Shown piece by piece: positions 33,849 to 42,919 of a DNA stretch of 64,000 nt; the stretch's first letter is position 1, and each line of letters starts with the position of its first letter. Source of the stretch: Parazoarcus communis SWub3 = DSM 12120. GTDB taxonomy: Bacteria > Pseudomonadota > Gammaproteobacteria > Burkholderiales > Rhodocyclaceae. The notes under the pieces were generated by a model. That model was not told the origin of the DNA, did no database searches, and saw nothing but the letters and a program-made list of their open reading frames with translations. The stretch covers positions 1 through 64,000 of the forward strand of contig NZ_QKOE01000012.1 in NCBI RefSeq assembly GCF_003226565.1, in the 5' to 3' direction. The position numbers and the translations under genes are program-made.

Positions 33849-34748
33849 ATGAACCTGCACTTGCTCAAGGTCTTTGTCCGCGTGGTGGAGGCCAGCAGCT
33901 TCTCGCGCGCAGCGGACCAGCTCGGCATCAGCCAGCCGGCAGCGTCCAAGGCGGTACGCGAGCTGGAGACCCAGCTCGATACCGTGCTGCTCGAGCGCCG
34001 CGGGCGCTTCTTTGAACCCACCGAAGCCGGCACGGTATTGCTCGAGTACGGTCGCAGCCTGTTCGCGCTGGCGCGCGAGGCGGACGAGGCGCTGCTGGCA
34101 TTCAACGGTCTGGCCCGTGGTCGCTTGCGTATTGGTGCCAGCACAACCATCGCCAGCTACTGGCTGCCGGACTTCCTGCGCCGCTTCCACCAGCAGCACC
34201 CTGGCGTTGCGCTGCAGGTGGTGGCCGCCAACACGCAGGCGATTGCCGGACAGCTGCTCGACTACCGCCTGGATGTGGCGCTGGTCGAGGGTGAGGTCGA
34301 TGACGCCCGGCTGGAGATCCGCGCCTGGCGCACCGAGGAGATGATCGTGATTTCGCCGCGTGAGCTGCCACAGATCAGTGCGACCGATCCGGCCACCTTT
34401 GGCGATGGTGCAACCTGGATCATGCGCGAGCGCGGATCAGGCAGTCGCGATGCCACCGAGGCACTGTTGCGGCAGTTGGGCATCCGGGCAGGAGACGTCA
34501 TCGAAGTCGGCAGCAATGAGGCTATCGTGCAAGCCGTCGCGGCGGGCATCGGCCTGGGCGTGGTGCCGCGGATCTGCGCCCGCGACCCACTCGCCCTGGG
34601 CCGTGTCCGCCGTCACGTCCCCGCCACCGGCCCCATCCGCCGTCAGCTCTACCGCCTGCGCCTGCCGCAGCGCCCGGTCAGCCCCGCCGCGCTTGCGTTC
34701 GAGGCCCTGCTGGCAATGCCCGACACGGTGGCGGAGCCGGCGGATTGA
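33849..34748 (+). CDS. LysR-family regulator (YeiE-like)
   Basis: A 299-residue LysR protein. The N-terminal helix-turn-helix is at about 1-60 ([42 protein letters not shown]). The co-inducer domain follows with the type 2 periplasmic-binding fold. It is divergent from the YeiH-type gene, the same pairing as yeiE and yeiH in enterobacteria, where YeiE responds to sulfite-related metabolism. The 105-bp shared promoter region should hold its binding site. I infer that it controls the exporter gene. Confidence 0.9.
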   Translation: MNLHLLKVFVRVVEASSFSRAADQLGISQPAASKAVRELETQLDTVLLERRGRFFEPTEAGTVLLEYGRSLFALAREADEALLAFNGLARGRLRIGASTTIASYWLPDFLRRFHQQHPGVALQVVAANTQAIAGQLLDYRLDVALVEGEVDDARLEIRAWRTEEMIVISPRELPQISATDPATFGDGATWIMRERGSGSRDATEALLRQLGIRAGDVIEVGSNEAIVQAVAAGIGLGVVPRICARDPLALGRVRRHVPATGPIRRQLYRLRLPQRPVSPAALAFEALLAMPDTVAEPAD

Positions 34749-34764
34749 GTGCTGGCGACCGGAC

Positions 34765-36105
34765 TCAACTGCCCCGGTAACGCTCGACATCCACCCGGTA
34801 TTTGGACAGCTTGTCGTACAAGGTCTTGCGTGGCAGACCCAGGGCCTCGGCGGCGGCCGCGACATCGCCACTGCTGCGGCGCAGGGCACCTTCGATCAAG
34901 GACAGTTCGAAGCCCGCGACACGCTGCGCCAGGCTGTTGGGACCGTTGCCTGCAGTGTCGGTGTTGACCCGCCACAGGCCCAGCACGAAGCGGTCAGCGG
35001 CGTGCTGCAGCTCGCGCACATTGCCGGGCCAGTCCTGCGCCATCAGCCAGTCGAACAGTTCCACCGACAGGTCAGGCTGCGGGCGGCGGTAGCGCTCGGC
35101 CGCCTGCTGGCAGAAGGCGGCGAACAGCTGCGGGATGTCTTCGCGCCGGTCGCGCAGCGGGGGCAGCACCATCGACACCACATTGAGGCGGTAGTACAGG
35201 TCGGCGCGAAAGCGCCCGGCCGCAGCCTCGGCAGCAAGGTCGAGCTTGGTGGCGGCGACGATGCGACAATCGACCGGGATCAGGCGGTTGGAGCCGAGGC
35301 GCTCGACCACCCGCTCCTGCAGCACACGCAGCAGCTTGGCCTGCAGCGGCAACGCCATGCCCTCGATCTCGTCCAGAAACAAGGTGCCGCCGCTGGCGTA
35401 CTCGACCTTGCCGGCGCGGCTGCGGGTCGCGCCGGTATAGGCGCCGGGCTCGACGCCAAACATCTCGCTCTCGAACACACTCTCGGGCAATGCCGCACAG
35501 TTGATCGCAACAAAATTGCCCTTGTGCCGGCGGCCAGCCGCGTGCAGGCCGCGCGCAACCCGCTCCTTGCCAGTACCGGTCTCGCCGAAAACCAGCACGT
35601 CGACATCGGTGTCGCCCAGCTCGCTGACCAGGCGACGTACTTCACGCATGGGTGCACTGTCGCCAATCAGCGCCTCGACCTCGTCATTGCTTGCCAGCCG
35701 CGCCTTCAGCGCCCGGTTCTCGAGCACCAGCCGGCGCTTGTCGATGGCACGCTGCACGACCTCGACCAGGCGCTCGGGCGCAAACGGCTTCTCGATGAAA
35801 TCATAGGCGCCCAGACGCATTGCCTCGACCGCCATGCGAACGTCGCCATGGCCAGTCACCAGGATCACCGGCAGGTCGGCATCGATCGCGCGCACCTGCT
35901 GCAGCAGGCTCATGCCATCGATGCCGGGCAGGCGCACATCGGTCACCACCACGACCGGAGCGCCGGTGGTCAGGCTGACCAGGGCCGGCTCGGCACGCGG
36001 GAAATCGGTGACCGGGATGTCGGCCAGCACGAAGGTCTGCCTTGCGGCCGCCCGCAAGGCGTCGTCGTCTTCAACCAGGATCACCTGGACCGGTTGCTCA
36101 CTCAT
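34765..36105 (-). CDS. Sigma-54 response regulator, DctD type
   Basis: A 446-residue activator: receiver domain (Asp at 56 in VVTDVRLPGIDGM), AAA+ domain with Walker A GETGTGKE, GAYTGA in place of the usual GAFTGA loop that contacts sigma-54, Walker B GGTLFLDEIEGM, and a Fis-type C-terminal helix-turn-helix (AAAEALGLPRKTLYDKLSKY). The Tyr for Phe in the loop occurs in some active members. It is the last gene of the TRAP transporter operon and overlaps the kinase stop. It should activate the sigma-54 promoter at 41453-41468, making the operon self-inducing. Confidence 0.93.
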   Translation of the reverse strand: MSEQPVQVILVEDDDALRAAARQTFVLADIPVTDFPRAEPALVSLTTGAPVVVVTDVRLPGIDGMSLLQQVRAIDADLPVILVTGHGDVRMAVEAMRLGAYDFIEKPFAPERLVEVVQRAIDKRRLVLENRALKARLASNDEVEALIGDSAPMREVRRLVSELGDTDVDVLVFGETGTGKERVARGLHAAGRRHKGNFVAINCAALPESVFESEMFGVEPGAYTGATRSRAGKVEYASGGTLFLDEIEGMALPLQAKLLRVLQERVVERLGSNRLIPVDCRIVAATKLDLAAEAAAGRFRADLYYRLNVVSMVLPPLRDRREDIPQLFAAFCQQAAERYRRPQPDLSVELFDWLMAQDWPGNVRELQHAADRFVLGLWRVNTDTAGNGPNSLAQRVAGFELSLIEGALRRSSGDVAAAAEALGLPRKTLYDKLSKYRVDVERYRGS

Positions 36106-37922
36106 CACACATCCTTTTCTGCCTGCTGCGCCGTTGCCGCATCCCATGAGACCCGCATCACCGTCCCCCCTCCTTCACGTGCCGCGACTTCCAGCCGCCC
36201 ACCCGAGCCGCCAACCAGATCGCTGACGATGGACAGCCCCAACCCCAGGCCCTGACCGAGCGGTTTGGTGGAGAAGAAGGGCTGCAGTATGCGCTCCCGT
36301 ACGTCGGGATCGATGCCCGGACCATTGTCCTCGACCTCGAGCCATAGCCGGCCATCCTGCAACCCGGTGCGGATGACGATGCGTCCATCGCCGCGGCCAT
36401 CGAGGGCATCCACCGCATTGCCGACCAGGTTCGACAGCACCTGCTCCAGTGCCTGGGATTGCAGCGGAAAGGCGTGGTCCTCACCCTGCAACTCCAGCAC
36501 GATGCGGGCGCGATCCAGGCGCTCGCGCAGCCAGCCCGCCACCACCTGCGTCGCCGCGCGCGCCGACGCACTGCCACCGGTGGTCTGCTGGCGCGAGGCA
36601 AACACTTTCAGCTGCGAAGTCAGCCGTGCCATGCGCTCGACCAGACCGATCATCTGCTGCAGATTGTCCCGCAGCGCCTCGGTCTTGTGCCGGTCGAGCA
36701 GGATCAGGCCATTGCCGGCGAAGGTGCGCAGCGCTGCCAGCGGCTGGTTGAGTTCATGCGCCACCCCGGCGGCCATCTGCCCGAGGGCGGCGAGACGGTC
36801 GGCCTCGATCAAGGCGCGCTGGGCACCGCGCAGCTTCTGCTCGGCACTGACGCGCTCGGCGATCTCGCGGGTCAGGCGGGCGTTGCTGTCGGCAAGGTCG
36901 GCGGTGCGCTCGGCCACCGTCCGTTCAAGCACGCCCTGTGCCGCCAGGCGCTCGCGCATGCGGCGCGCACGCAAGCGCAGATACAGCACCACAACCACCA
37001 GCACGCTCAACACCAACGCAACCGCCAGCACGGTGCTCCAGGCCGCCCGCCGCGCGGCGCCGGTATCGTTGAGCATCAGCATCTCCCAGTCCACCCAAGG
37101 TACCGGACGGGCGACGGTGAGGAACTCCTTGCCCGACAGGCTCAGCCGGCGGCCGTCGAGCCATTCCAGCGGCAGCGGATTCAGGGGCGCGGTGAAATAC
37201 TGCCGCGTCTGATCCAGTACCCGGCGGGACGTCTCGGCCAGTGGCGCCAGCGCAGCGAAGCGCCACGCTGCGACCGACGACAACGCAACCACCCCGTGCC
37301 GATCGACCACCATGACCGACTCACCCCCCGCCGCCCAGGTGTTTTCAAGCTGATCCAGCTCGATCTTGACCGCAATCACCCCCAGCACCCGGTCACCGTC
37401 GCGCACCGGATGGGCAATGAAGAAGCCCGGCACCCGGGTCGTGGCACCCACCGCGAAGAACTGGCCAACGCCGCCGTCGATCGCCTGCTGAAAATACGGC
37501 CGGAAGGCGTAGTTCTCGCCAACGAAGGAATCGGGGCGGCGCCAATTGCTGGCTGCCAGGGTGTTGCCCCCGGGGTCGATCAGGTAGAGCATGCCGGCGC
37601 CGGTACGGTCATTGACGCTCTCGAGCAGGCGGTTGGTCAGATCAATCTGTGCTGCGTCATAAGGGTCGAGCAGCAAGGTCTTGAGTTGCGGGTGCTGGGC
37701 GAGTACCGCCGGCAGGCTTTCGAAACGCAGCAACTCGGCATCCAGACTGGCCGACAGCAAGGCAAGACGCTGCTGCGCATGCGTGGCGACAGCATCGAGT
37801 TCGAGCTTGAAACGGTAGCTATGCGCTGCCCAGAACACTGGCAGTACCAGCAGCAAGGCCACCAGCAGGCGCTGCAGACGACCGCCACGTGGGCCGCCGG
37901 AATGCAGGCGTTCAGCGTCCAT
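36105..37922 (-). CDS. DctB-like sensor histidine kinase
   Basis: A 605-residue membrane sensor. TM1 is at about residues 17-38, a double-PDC/Cache-type periplasmic region of about 250 residues follows (VNDRTGAGMLYLIDPGGNTLAAS; NYAFRPYFQQAI), TM2 is near 300-325, then a coiled coil, the H-box GVAHELNQPLAALRTFA and the ATPase domain with DNGPGI and GLGLGLSIVSDLVGG. The layout is that of DctB, which senses C4-dicarboxylates directly. Here the target is likely the TRAP substrate. The gene overlaps the DUF1850 gene by 11 bp and the regulator by one base (TGATG). Confidence 0.93.
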   Translation of the reverse strand: MDAERLHSGGPRGGRLQRLLVALLLVLPVFWAAHSYRFKLELDAVATHAQQRLALLSASLDAELLRFESLPAVLAQHPQLKTLLLDPYDAAQIDLTNRLLESVNDRTGAGMLYLIDPGGNTLAASNWRRPDSFVGENYAFRPYFQQAIDGGVGQFFAVGATTRVPGFFIAHPVRDGDRVLGVIAVKIELDQLENTWAAGGESVMVVDRHGVVALSSVAAWRFAALAPLAETSRRVLDQTRQYFTAPLNPLPLEWLDGRRLSLSGKEFLTVARPVPWVDWEMLMLNDTGAARRAAWSTVLAVALVLSVLVVVVLYLRLRARRMRERLAAQGVLERTVAERTADLADSNARLTREIAERVSAEQKLRGAQRALIEADRLAALGQMAAGVAHELNQPLAALRTFAGNGLILLDRHKTEALRDNLQQMIGLVERMARLTSQLKVFASRQQTTGGSASARAATQVVAGWLRERLDRARIVLELQGEDHAFPLQSQALEQVLSNLVGNAVDALDGRGDGRIVIRTGLQDGRLWLEVEDNGPGIDPDVRERILQPFFSTKPLGQGLGLGLSIVSDLVGGSGGRLEVAAREGGGTVMRVSWDAATAQQAEKDV

Positions 37923-38295
37923 CGACTGGCTCCGCGCCACACGGCCGCACAAGGGTGATCCCGCCATCCGAGGGCAGGACAGCCGCCATCGGACGGCAGC
38001 CACGGCCGGGCTCGCACCAGTCGTAGTCAGCAGTATGTTCGGAGCGGGTCAGTCGAAGTTCGGCATGCACGCCGCGAGGGTGCCACTGCCACACCCCATC
38101 ACGCAAGACGGCGTCGGCGGGGGGCTCCATGCCGGCACCGTGGCCCCGTACCCGCACCGCATCAAGCACCAGCTGGCCGGCCTCGACCCGCCAGTCCTCT
38201 TCCCAGCGGACCTTCTCGATCGAGTGCGTCCAGCCCAGGGTGAAGGCCTGCACCGCCACCACCACGGTGGCGGCAGTGCTCAGGCAGATGGGCAT
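37912..38295 (-). CDS. DUF1850 protein
   Basis: A 127-residue small protein with an N-terminal hydrophobic segment (ICLSTAATVVVAVQAFTLGW) and a beta-rich region: FTLGWTHSIEKVRWEEDWRV, VRVRGHGAGMEPP and ELRLTRS. These are typical of DUF1850, a family almost always encoded beside TAXI-type TRAP transporter genes. It may help the transporter in the periplasm or membrane, but its role is unknown. It follows the TRAP gene by 5 bp and overlaps the kinase start. Confidence 0.85.
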   Translation of the reverse strand: MPICLSTAATVVVAVQAFTLGWTHSIEKVRWEEDWRVEAGQLVLDAVRVRGHGAGMEPPADAVLRDGVWQWHPRGVHAELRLTRSEHTADYDWCEPGRGCRPMAAVLPSDGGITLVRPCGAEPVDGR

Positions 38296-38300
38296 CGCGC

Positions 38301-40334
38301 TTACACAGTCAGCGCCTGCGCCGAGCGCGAGCGCCAGATGTGCCAGCCCAGTACCACTGCGGCCAGACCAAAGCCGATCTCGTCGGTGATCGGCATTGCC
38401 ACCACCAGGCAGGAGGCGGCAACAAAGGCCAGCACGCGCTCGATGACATTCATCGGGGAGCGGAAGTACCCGACCACCGCAATGCCCCACAGCGTGACCG
38501 CGAGCAGCGCCTTGAACACCACATAGACGGTGGCATCCAGCCCCTTGTCACCCTGCAGCATCAGTTCCGGTGCATACACCGCCATATAGGGCACGATGAA
38601 CCCCGCGATCGCGATCTGCACGGCCTTCATCCCGATCTTCAGCCCGGTTTCCTTGGCAATCGGCGCTGCAGCGAAAGCAGCCAGTGCAACCGGTGGGGTC
38701 AGATCGGCCATGATGCCGAAATAGAACACGAACATGTGCGACACGATCAGCGGTACACCCAGTTCAAGCAGGGCGGGCGCCGCGATCGAGCTGGTGATGA
38801 TGTAGTTGGGAATGGTCGGAATGCCCATGCCCAGTACCAGGCAGGTCAGCATGGTCAGCACCAGCGACAGGAACAGGCTGCTGGCACCGATCTGGATGAT
38901 GTAGCCGGCAAAAGTGGTGGCGCCGCCGGTCAGGGTCAGCGAACCGATGATGACCCCCACCAGCGCACACGCCACACCGACCGGCATCGCATGCAGCGCG
39001 CCCTCGACCAGCGCGGTTACCGCCACCTTGAGGGTATCGCGACCTTCGCGACGTACGGCCAGCAGCACCGCCAGCGCCGCGACCACCACCACCACCGAGA
39101 TGATGCCGACCTTGGCAAAGGCCGAGCAGGCCAGACCCAGCGCGATCCAGAAGATCAGCCGCAGCGAGGTACCATTGAGCCGCCGCGCCAGCGACGCGCC
39201 GAAGATCAACACCACGGTCAGCGCCAGGCCGACCATGCCGGCAAACATCGGCGTGAATCCTGCGAACAGCAGATAGACCAGACCGATCAATGGCAGCAGC
39301 AGATACCAGCGTTGGCGCACCGCCACCCAGGGATCGGGACACTCTTCCTTGGGCAGGCCCTTCAGCCCGGCACGCCCCGCCTCCAGATGCACCATCCAGA
39401 ACACGGTAAAGAAGTAGAGCAGTGCCGGAATCGCCGCCGCCTTGGCAATCTCGACGTAGGGCACGTTGATGGTTTCGGCCATGATGAAGGCCACCGCCCC
39501 CATCACCGGCGGCATGATCTGTCCGCCCATCGAGCTGGTAGCCTCGACGGCGCCGGCAAAGGCTGGCTTGTAGCCGAACTTCTTCATCAGCGGAATGGTG
39601 AACTGGCCGGTGGTCACCACATTGGCCACCCCGGAGCCGTTGATCGTCCCCATCAAACCGGACGACACCACCGACACCTTGGCCGGCCCCCCCTTGGTGT
39701 GACCGACCGTACCGAGTGCGAAGTCGGTAAACAGCGTGATCATGCCGGCCTGTTCGAGAAAGGCACCGAACAGGATGAACAGGAAGATGTAGGACGAGGA
39801 CACATAGGTCGGTGTGCCATAAATGCCTTCGGTACCGAAGGCGAGCTGGCCGACCACCTGGTCCAGGCCATAGCCGCGATGCCCGAGCGCGCCGGGCAGG
39901 TGCTCGCCAAACAGCGCATAGCCCAGAAAGGCGAGGCAGATCAGCGGCAACGCCGGCCCCATGACGCGGCGTGCAGCTTCAAAAACAAGTGCAATGGTGA
40001 CGATGCCCACCGCCATGTCGGCATCGGTCAGCTCGCCGGCACGCGCCACCAGATCCGCTTCGTAGATCCAGTGATAGGTGGCCAGCGCCAGGGCACCGAA
40101 GCCCACCAGTTTGGTGATGATGCTGGTCGGCCCCTGGCCGCCGCGCACCGGGTAGAGCAGGAAGGTCAGCAACAGCAGGAAGCCGACGTGGAGCGCACGC
40201 ACGACGGTGCTCGACAACGGGCTGAAGGCCGAGGAGACGAGCTGGAAGACGGAAAACAGGATGGCGCTGAAGAAAACGACGCGCAGCATCCGCTTGCCCG
40301 CATCGACAGCGGGCGAATCGGCGGCTTGAATCAT
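38301..40334 (-). CDS. TRAP transporter fused 4TM/12TM permease
   Basis: A 677-residue inner-membrane protein in which the small (4TM) and large (12TM) subunits of a tripartite ATP-independent periplasmic transporter are fused, as is usual in TAXI systems. The large subunit contains GLMGTINGSGVANVVTTGQF, the repeated GMGIPTIPNYIITSSIAAPAL and TLTGGATTFAGYIIQIGAS. It moves an organic acid with sodium or proton co-transport. It is 109 bp downstream of the binding-protein gene. Confidence 0.95.
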   Translation of the reverse strand: MIQAADSPAVDAGKRMLRVVFFSAILFSVFQLVSSAFSPLSSTVVRALHVGFLLLLTFLLYPVRGGQGPTSIITKLVGFGALALATYHWIYEADLVARAGELTDADMAVGIVTIALVFEAARRVMGPALPLICLAFLGYALFGEHLPGALGHRGYGLDQVVGQLAFGTEGIYGTPTYVSSSYIFLFILFGAFLEQAGMITLFTDFALGTVGHTKGGPAKVSVVSSGLMGTINGSGVANVVTTGQFTIPLMKKFGYKPAFAGAVEATSSMGGQIMPPVMGAVAFIMAETINVPYVEIAKAAAIPALLYFFTVFWMVHLEAGRAGLKGLPKEECPDPWVAVRQRWYLLLPLIGLVYLLFAGFTPMFAGMVGLALTVVLIFGASLARRLNGTSLRLIFWIALGLACSAFAKVGIISVVVVVAALAVLLAVRREGRDTLKVAVTALVEGALHAMPVGVACALVGVIIGSLTLTGGATTFAGYIIQIGASSLFLSLVLTMLTCLVLGMGIPTIPNYIITSSIAAPALLELGVPLIVSHMFVFYFGIMADLTPPVALAAFAAAPIAKETGLKIGMKAVQIAIAGFIVPYMAVYAPELMLQGDKGLDATVYVVFKALLAVTLWGIAVVGYFRSPMNVIERVLAFVAASCLVVAMPITDEIGFGLAAVVLGWHIWRSRSAQALTV

Positions 40335-40443
40335 GGGAACTCCGGATCAGGCAGGCGGGACGATGGCGACCCCGGCGCAGTCGCCGGCCGGTCGACACGG
40401 GGCCGGGGCCACGCCAAGCGCCGCCCCGGTGTTGCAACAGCCC

Positions 40444-41394
40444 TTACTTGAGCACGCCTTTCTCGCGGTAGTACTTTTCGGCACCCGGGTGCAGCGGAAT
40501 CGGCAGATCCTTGGCTGCGCCCTCGAGCTTGATCTGACGCGCGGCCGAGTGCGAGTTGCCCAGGCGCTCGAGGTTTTCGAAGATGCCCTTGGTCATCTCG
40601 TAGGCCACGGCGTCGGACACCTTGTCATGGGTCACGAGCAGGTTGTTGATTGCGACCGTCGGTACATCGGCGGTCTGGCCTTCGTAGGTGTTGGCCGGCA
40701 CTGCAGCGGGCTGATACGCCGCATCACCCACCTTGGCCACCACATCGGCCGGTACCGGGACGAAGTTCACCTTGACTGCGGCAGACAGGTCGCGCAGTGC
40801 AGCCACGCCCAGGCCTGCGGACTGCAGGGTGACATCGATCTGGCGGTTCTTCATCAGTTCGACCGACTCGCCGAAGGGCAGGTATTCGACCTTGGCGAAA
40901 TCGCTGTAGGACAGGCCAGCGGCCTTCAGGATGGCCCGAGCATTGAGTTCGGTACCCGAACGCGGCGCCCCCACCGAGATGCGCTTGCCCTTGAGGTCGG
41001 CCAGCGACTTGATGTTGGCGTCGGACAGGGCGACGATCTGGATGTAGTTGGGATAGACCGATGCGATCGCGCGCAGCTTGTCGAGTGGCTTGGCGAAGCC
41101 GGCTTCGGCATTGCCCTTCCAGGCGTCGGATACCGAATCGCCCAGCGAGAAGCCAATCTCGCCACGCCCGGCCTGCAGCAGGTTGAGGTTTTCGGCCGAG
41201 GCCTTGGTGGCCTGTACCTGGACCTTGCTATCGGGGATCTTCTCACCGTAGATCTGCGACAGGGTGACGCCCAGCGGGTAGTACACCCCGCTGGTGCCGC
41301 CGGTCAGCACATTGACGAAGGTCGTCGCCGAGGCTGCGGTGCTCAAGGCCAGGACCATGCCACCAATGGCACATTTGCGGATCAGGGATTTCAT
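40444..41394 (-). CDS. TAXI-family TRAP substrate-binding protein
   Basis: A 316-residue periplasmic binding protein with a signal peptide (CAIGGMVLALSTAASA). The mature protein starts TTFVNVLTGGTSGVYYPLG, the signature opening of the TAXI family, with LQAGRGEIGFSLGDS and GKRISVGAPRSGTELNARAIL. Members bind glutamate, alpha-ketoglutarate, glutarate-like or other acids. Because the next genes on the other side encode glutarate and L-2-hydroxyglutarate enzymes, a C5-dicarboxylate is the most economical guess. Start at 41394 (MKSLIRK) is chosen over an ATG 5 codons upstream. Confidence 0.93.
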   Translation of the reverse strand: MKSLIRKCAIGGMVLALSTAASATTFVNVLTGGTSGVYYPLGVTLSQIYGEKIPDSKVQVQATKASAENLNLLQAGRGEIGFSLGDSVSDAWKGNAEAGFAKPLDKLRAIASVYPNYIQIVALSDANIKSLADLKGKRISVGAPRSGTELNARAILKAAGLSYSDFAKVEYLPFGESVELMKNRQIDVTLQSAGLGVAALRDLSAAVKVNFVPVPADVVAKVGDAAYQPAAVPANTYEGQTADVPTVAINNLLVTHDKVSDAVAYEMTKGIFENLERLGNSHSAARQIKLEGAAKDLPIPLHPGAEKYYREKGVLK

Positions 41395-41452
41395 CGGAAG
41401 TCTCCTCATTAATTAGTGTGAGTGATGCAGCCATAAGCAGGCTCTCTCATTT

Positions 41453-41468
41453 AGCAAGGCTGATGCCA
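41453..41468 (-). promoter_or_regulatory. Sigma-54 promoter of the TRAP operon
   Basis: On the minus strand it reads TGGCATCAGCCTTGCT: the -24 GG and -12 GC are 10 bp apart, and 14 of 16 positions fit the sigma-54 consensus TGGCACG-N4-TTGCW. It lies 59 bp upstream of the TAXI binding-protein start. A sigma-54 activator is encoded at the end of the same operon, which strengthens the call. Confidence 0.75.
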
Positions 41469-41537
41469 GCCCCCCGAGCTTGATGATCAACACCTTTTCA
41501 CTTTATTTTCAGCATCTTGCGTTTAACCCCCAGTACC

Positions 41538-41657
41538 ACTTCCGTACCATGCTGGCGGAAGTCCGGAATCCACCCTTTCCCGCTGTCGGCGCATTCGCAC
41601 ACTGCAATGCAGCATTCCGGACGAGCGCGCGTCTCGTGATCTCTCACGGACTTCCGC
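41538..41657. promoter_or_regulatory. Inverted-repeat cluster, possible activator sites
   Basis: ACTTCCG occurs at 41538-41544 and 41650-41656 and its complement CGGAAGT at 41556-41562. The pair 41538/41556 is a dyad of 25 bp. The 11-bp arms 41555-41565 and 41647-41657 are exact complements, and within them GTCCGGAAT (41561) and ATTCCGGAC (41614) are too. The cluster is 70-190 bp upstream of the sigma-54 promoter, where enhancer-type activators bind. Confidence 0.5.
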
Positions 41658-41718
41658 TCCCGCCGCTGCTCTGTTAAAACGCCGCCTGCAACTACAAAAA
41701 TGTCAGGAGCACAGCCGG

Positions 41719-42822
41719 ATGGAGACAGTGGATGTCGTGGTGATCGGTGCAGGCGTGGTCGGCCTGGCCTGCGCAAGCGCACTGGCTGCGGCTGGTCGCG
41801 AAGTATTGATCGTGGAGCGCGAGGCCTGCTTCGGCAGTGGCATCAGCGCACGCAACAGCGAGGTCATCCACGCGGGCCTGTACTACCCGCCCGGCTCGTT
41901 GAAGGCGCGCCTGTGCGTCGAGGGACGGCAGCAGTTGTACGCCTACTGCGAGCAACGCGGCGTGGCACATGCCCGCTGCGGCAAGCTGGTGGTGGCGGGT
42001 CGCAGTACCCAGGTCGATGCACTGCAGGCCATCGCCAACCGGGCACGACAGAATGGCGTCGATGACCTGCGTCTGCTTGAGCGCACTGAGATCGCCGCAC
42101 TCGAACCCGCGCTCGACGCCCATGCCGCACTGCTGTCGCCTTCCACCGGCATCGTCGATAGTCACGGCCTGATGCTGGCACTGCTTGGCGACGCCGAACG
42201 TCACGGCGCCATGCTGGCGCTGGGCAGCCCGGTGACGGGTGGTGTCGCAGACGGAGACGGCGTGGTGCTGGAAATCGGCGGCGAAGCCCCGATGACCCTG
42301 CGTGCCCACTGGGTGATCAATGCAGCAGGGCTGGATGCCGTTGCGCTGGGTAGTGCCATCCGCAGCGCGGCATCGACACAAGCCCCCCGCGCACGGTTCG
42401 CACGCGGAGTGTATTTCAGTTACAGCGGCAAGGCACCGTTCTCGCGCCTGATCTACCCCATCCCCGAACCCGGCGGACTGGGCGTGCATCTGACACTGGA
42501 TCTGGGCGGGCAAGCCAAGTTCGGCCCCGATGTGGAGTGGATAGACCAGCCCGATTACCACGTCGATCCGGCACGGGTCGGCCGTTTTGCCGAAGCCATC
42601 CGCAGCTGGTGGCCGGCGCTGGAACCAGACCGCCTGCAGCCCGGCTACGCCGGCGTGCGCCCCAAGATTGTTGGCCCGGGCGAGGCCGACGCGGACTTCC
42701 GCATCGACGGCCCGGCACAGCATGGTGTGGCCGGACTGATCCACCTTTACGGCATCGAGTCGCCCGGCCTGACCGCCTCACTGGCGATCGGAAATCATGT
42801 CGCGACGCTGGTGACGGCCTGA
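41719..42822 (+). CDS. FAD-dependent oxidoreductase, L-2-hydroxyglutarate oxidase-like
   Basis: A 367-residue flavoprotein of the DAO family. Residues 5-35 ([20 protein letters not shown]) bind [24 protein letters not shown] is a signature of LhgO/L-2-hydroxyglutarate dehydrogenase, as are the NPxRxY-like region [13 protein letters not shown] and the C-terminal [15 protein letters not shown]. LhgO converts L-2-hydroxyglutarate to 2-oxoglutarate. Beside glutaryl-CoA dehydrogenase and a CoA-transferase, this makes a glutarate/hydroxyglutarate cluster likely. It is transcribed opposite to the TRAP operon. Confidence 0.8.
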   Translation: METVDVVVIGAGVVGLACASALAAAGREVLIVEREACFGSGISARNSEVIHAGLYYPPGSLKARLCVEGRQQLYAYCEQRGVAHARCGKLVVAGRSTQVDALQAIANRARQNGVDDLRLLERTEIAALEPALDAHAALLSPSTGIVDSHGLMLALLGDAERHGAMLALGSPVTGGVADGDGVVLEIGGEAPMTLRAHWVINAAGLDAVALGSAIRSAASTQAPRARFARGVYFSYSGKAPFSRLIYPIPEPGGLGVHLTLDLGGQAKFGPDVEWIDQPDYHVDPARVGRFAEAIRSWWPALEPDRLQPGYAGVRPKIVGPGEADADFRIDGPAQHGVAGLIHLYGIESPGLTASLAIGNHVATLVTA

Positions 42823-42919
42823 CGTAGAAAAGCGGCCCGGCCGTCAGGAGGCTGCCGGACTTGAGCAATCGTGGCGAGCCGCGTGGGAGATCAGCCTCGA
42901 GTCCGACAAGCTCCCGGGC

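Larger units (their letters stand above)
41395..41718. other. Intergenic regulatory region of the TRAP and LhgO-like genes
   Basis: 324 bp between divergent genes. No coding frame is convincing. It contains a sigma-54 promoter for the TRAP operon (41453-41468) and a set of inverted repeats (41538-41657) that may be activator sites. The promoter of the LhgO-like gene must lie near its right end. Confidence 0.6.

Noticed and set aside
36459-37958. 499-codon plus-strand frame opposite the sensor kinase
   Set aside because: Low-complexity His/Arg/Gln-rich shadow; the kinase is unambiguous.
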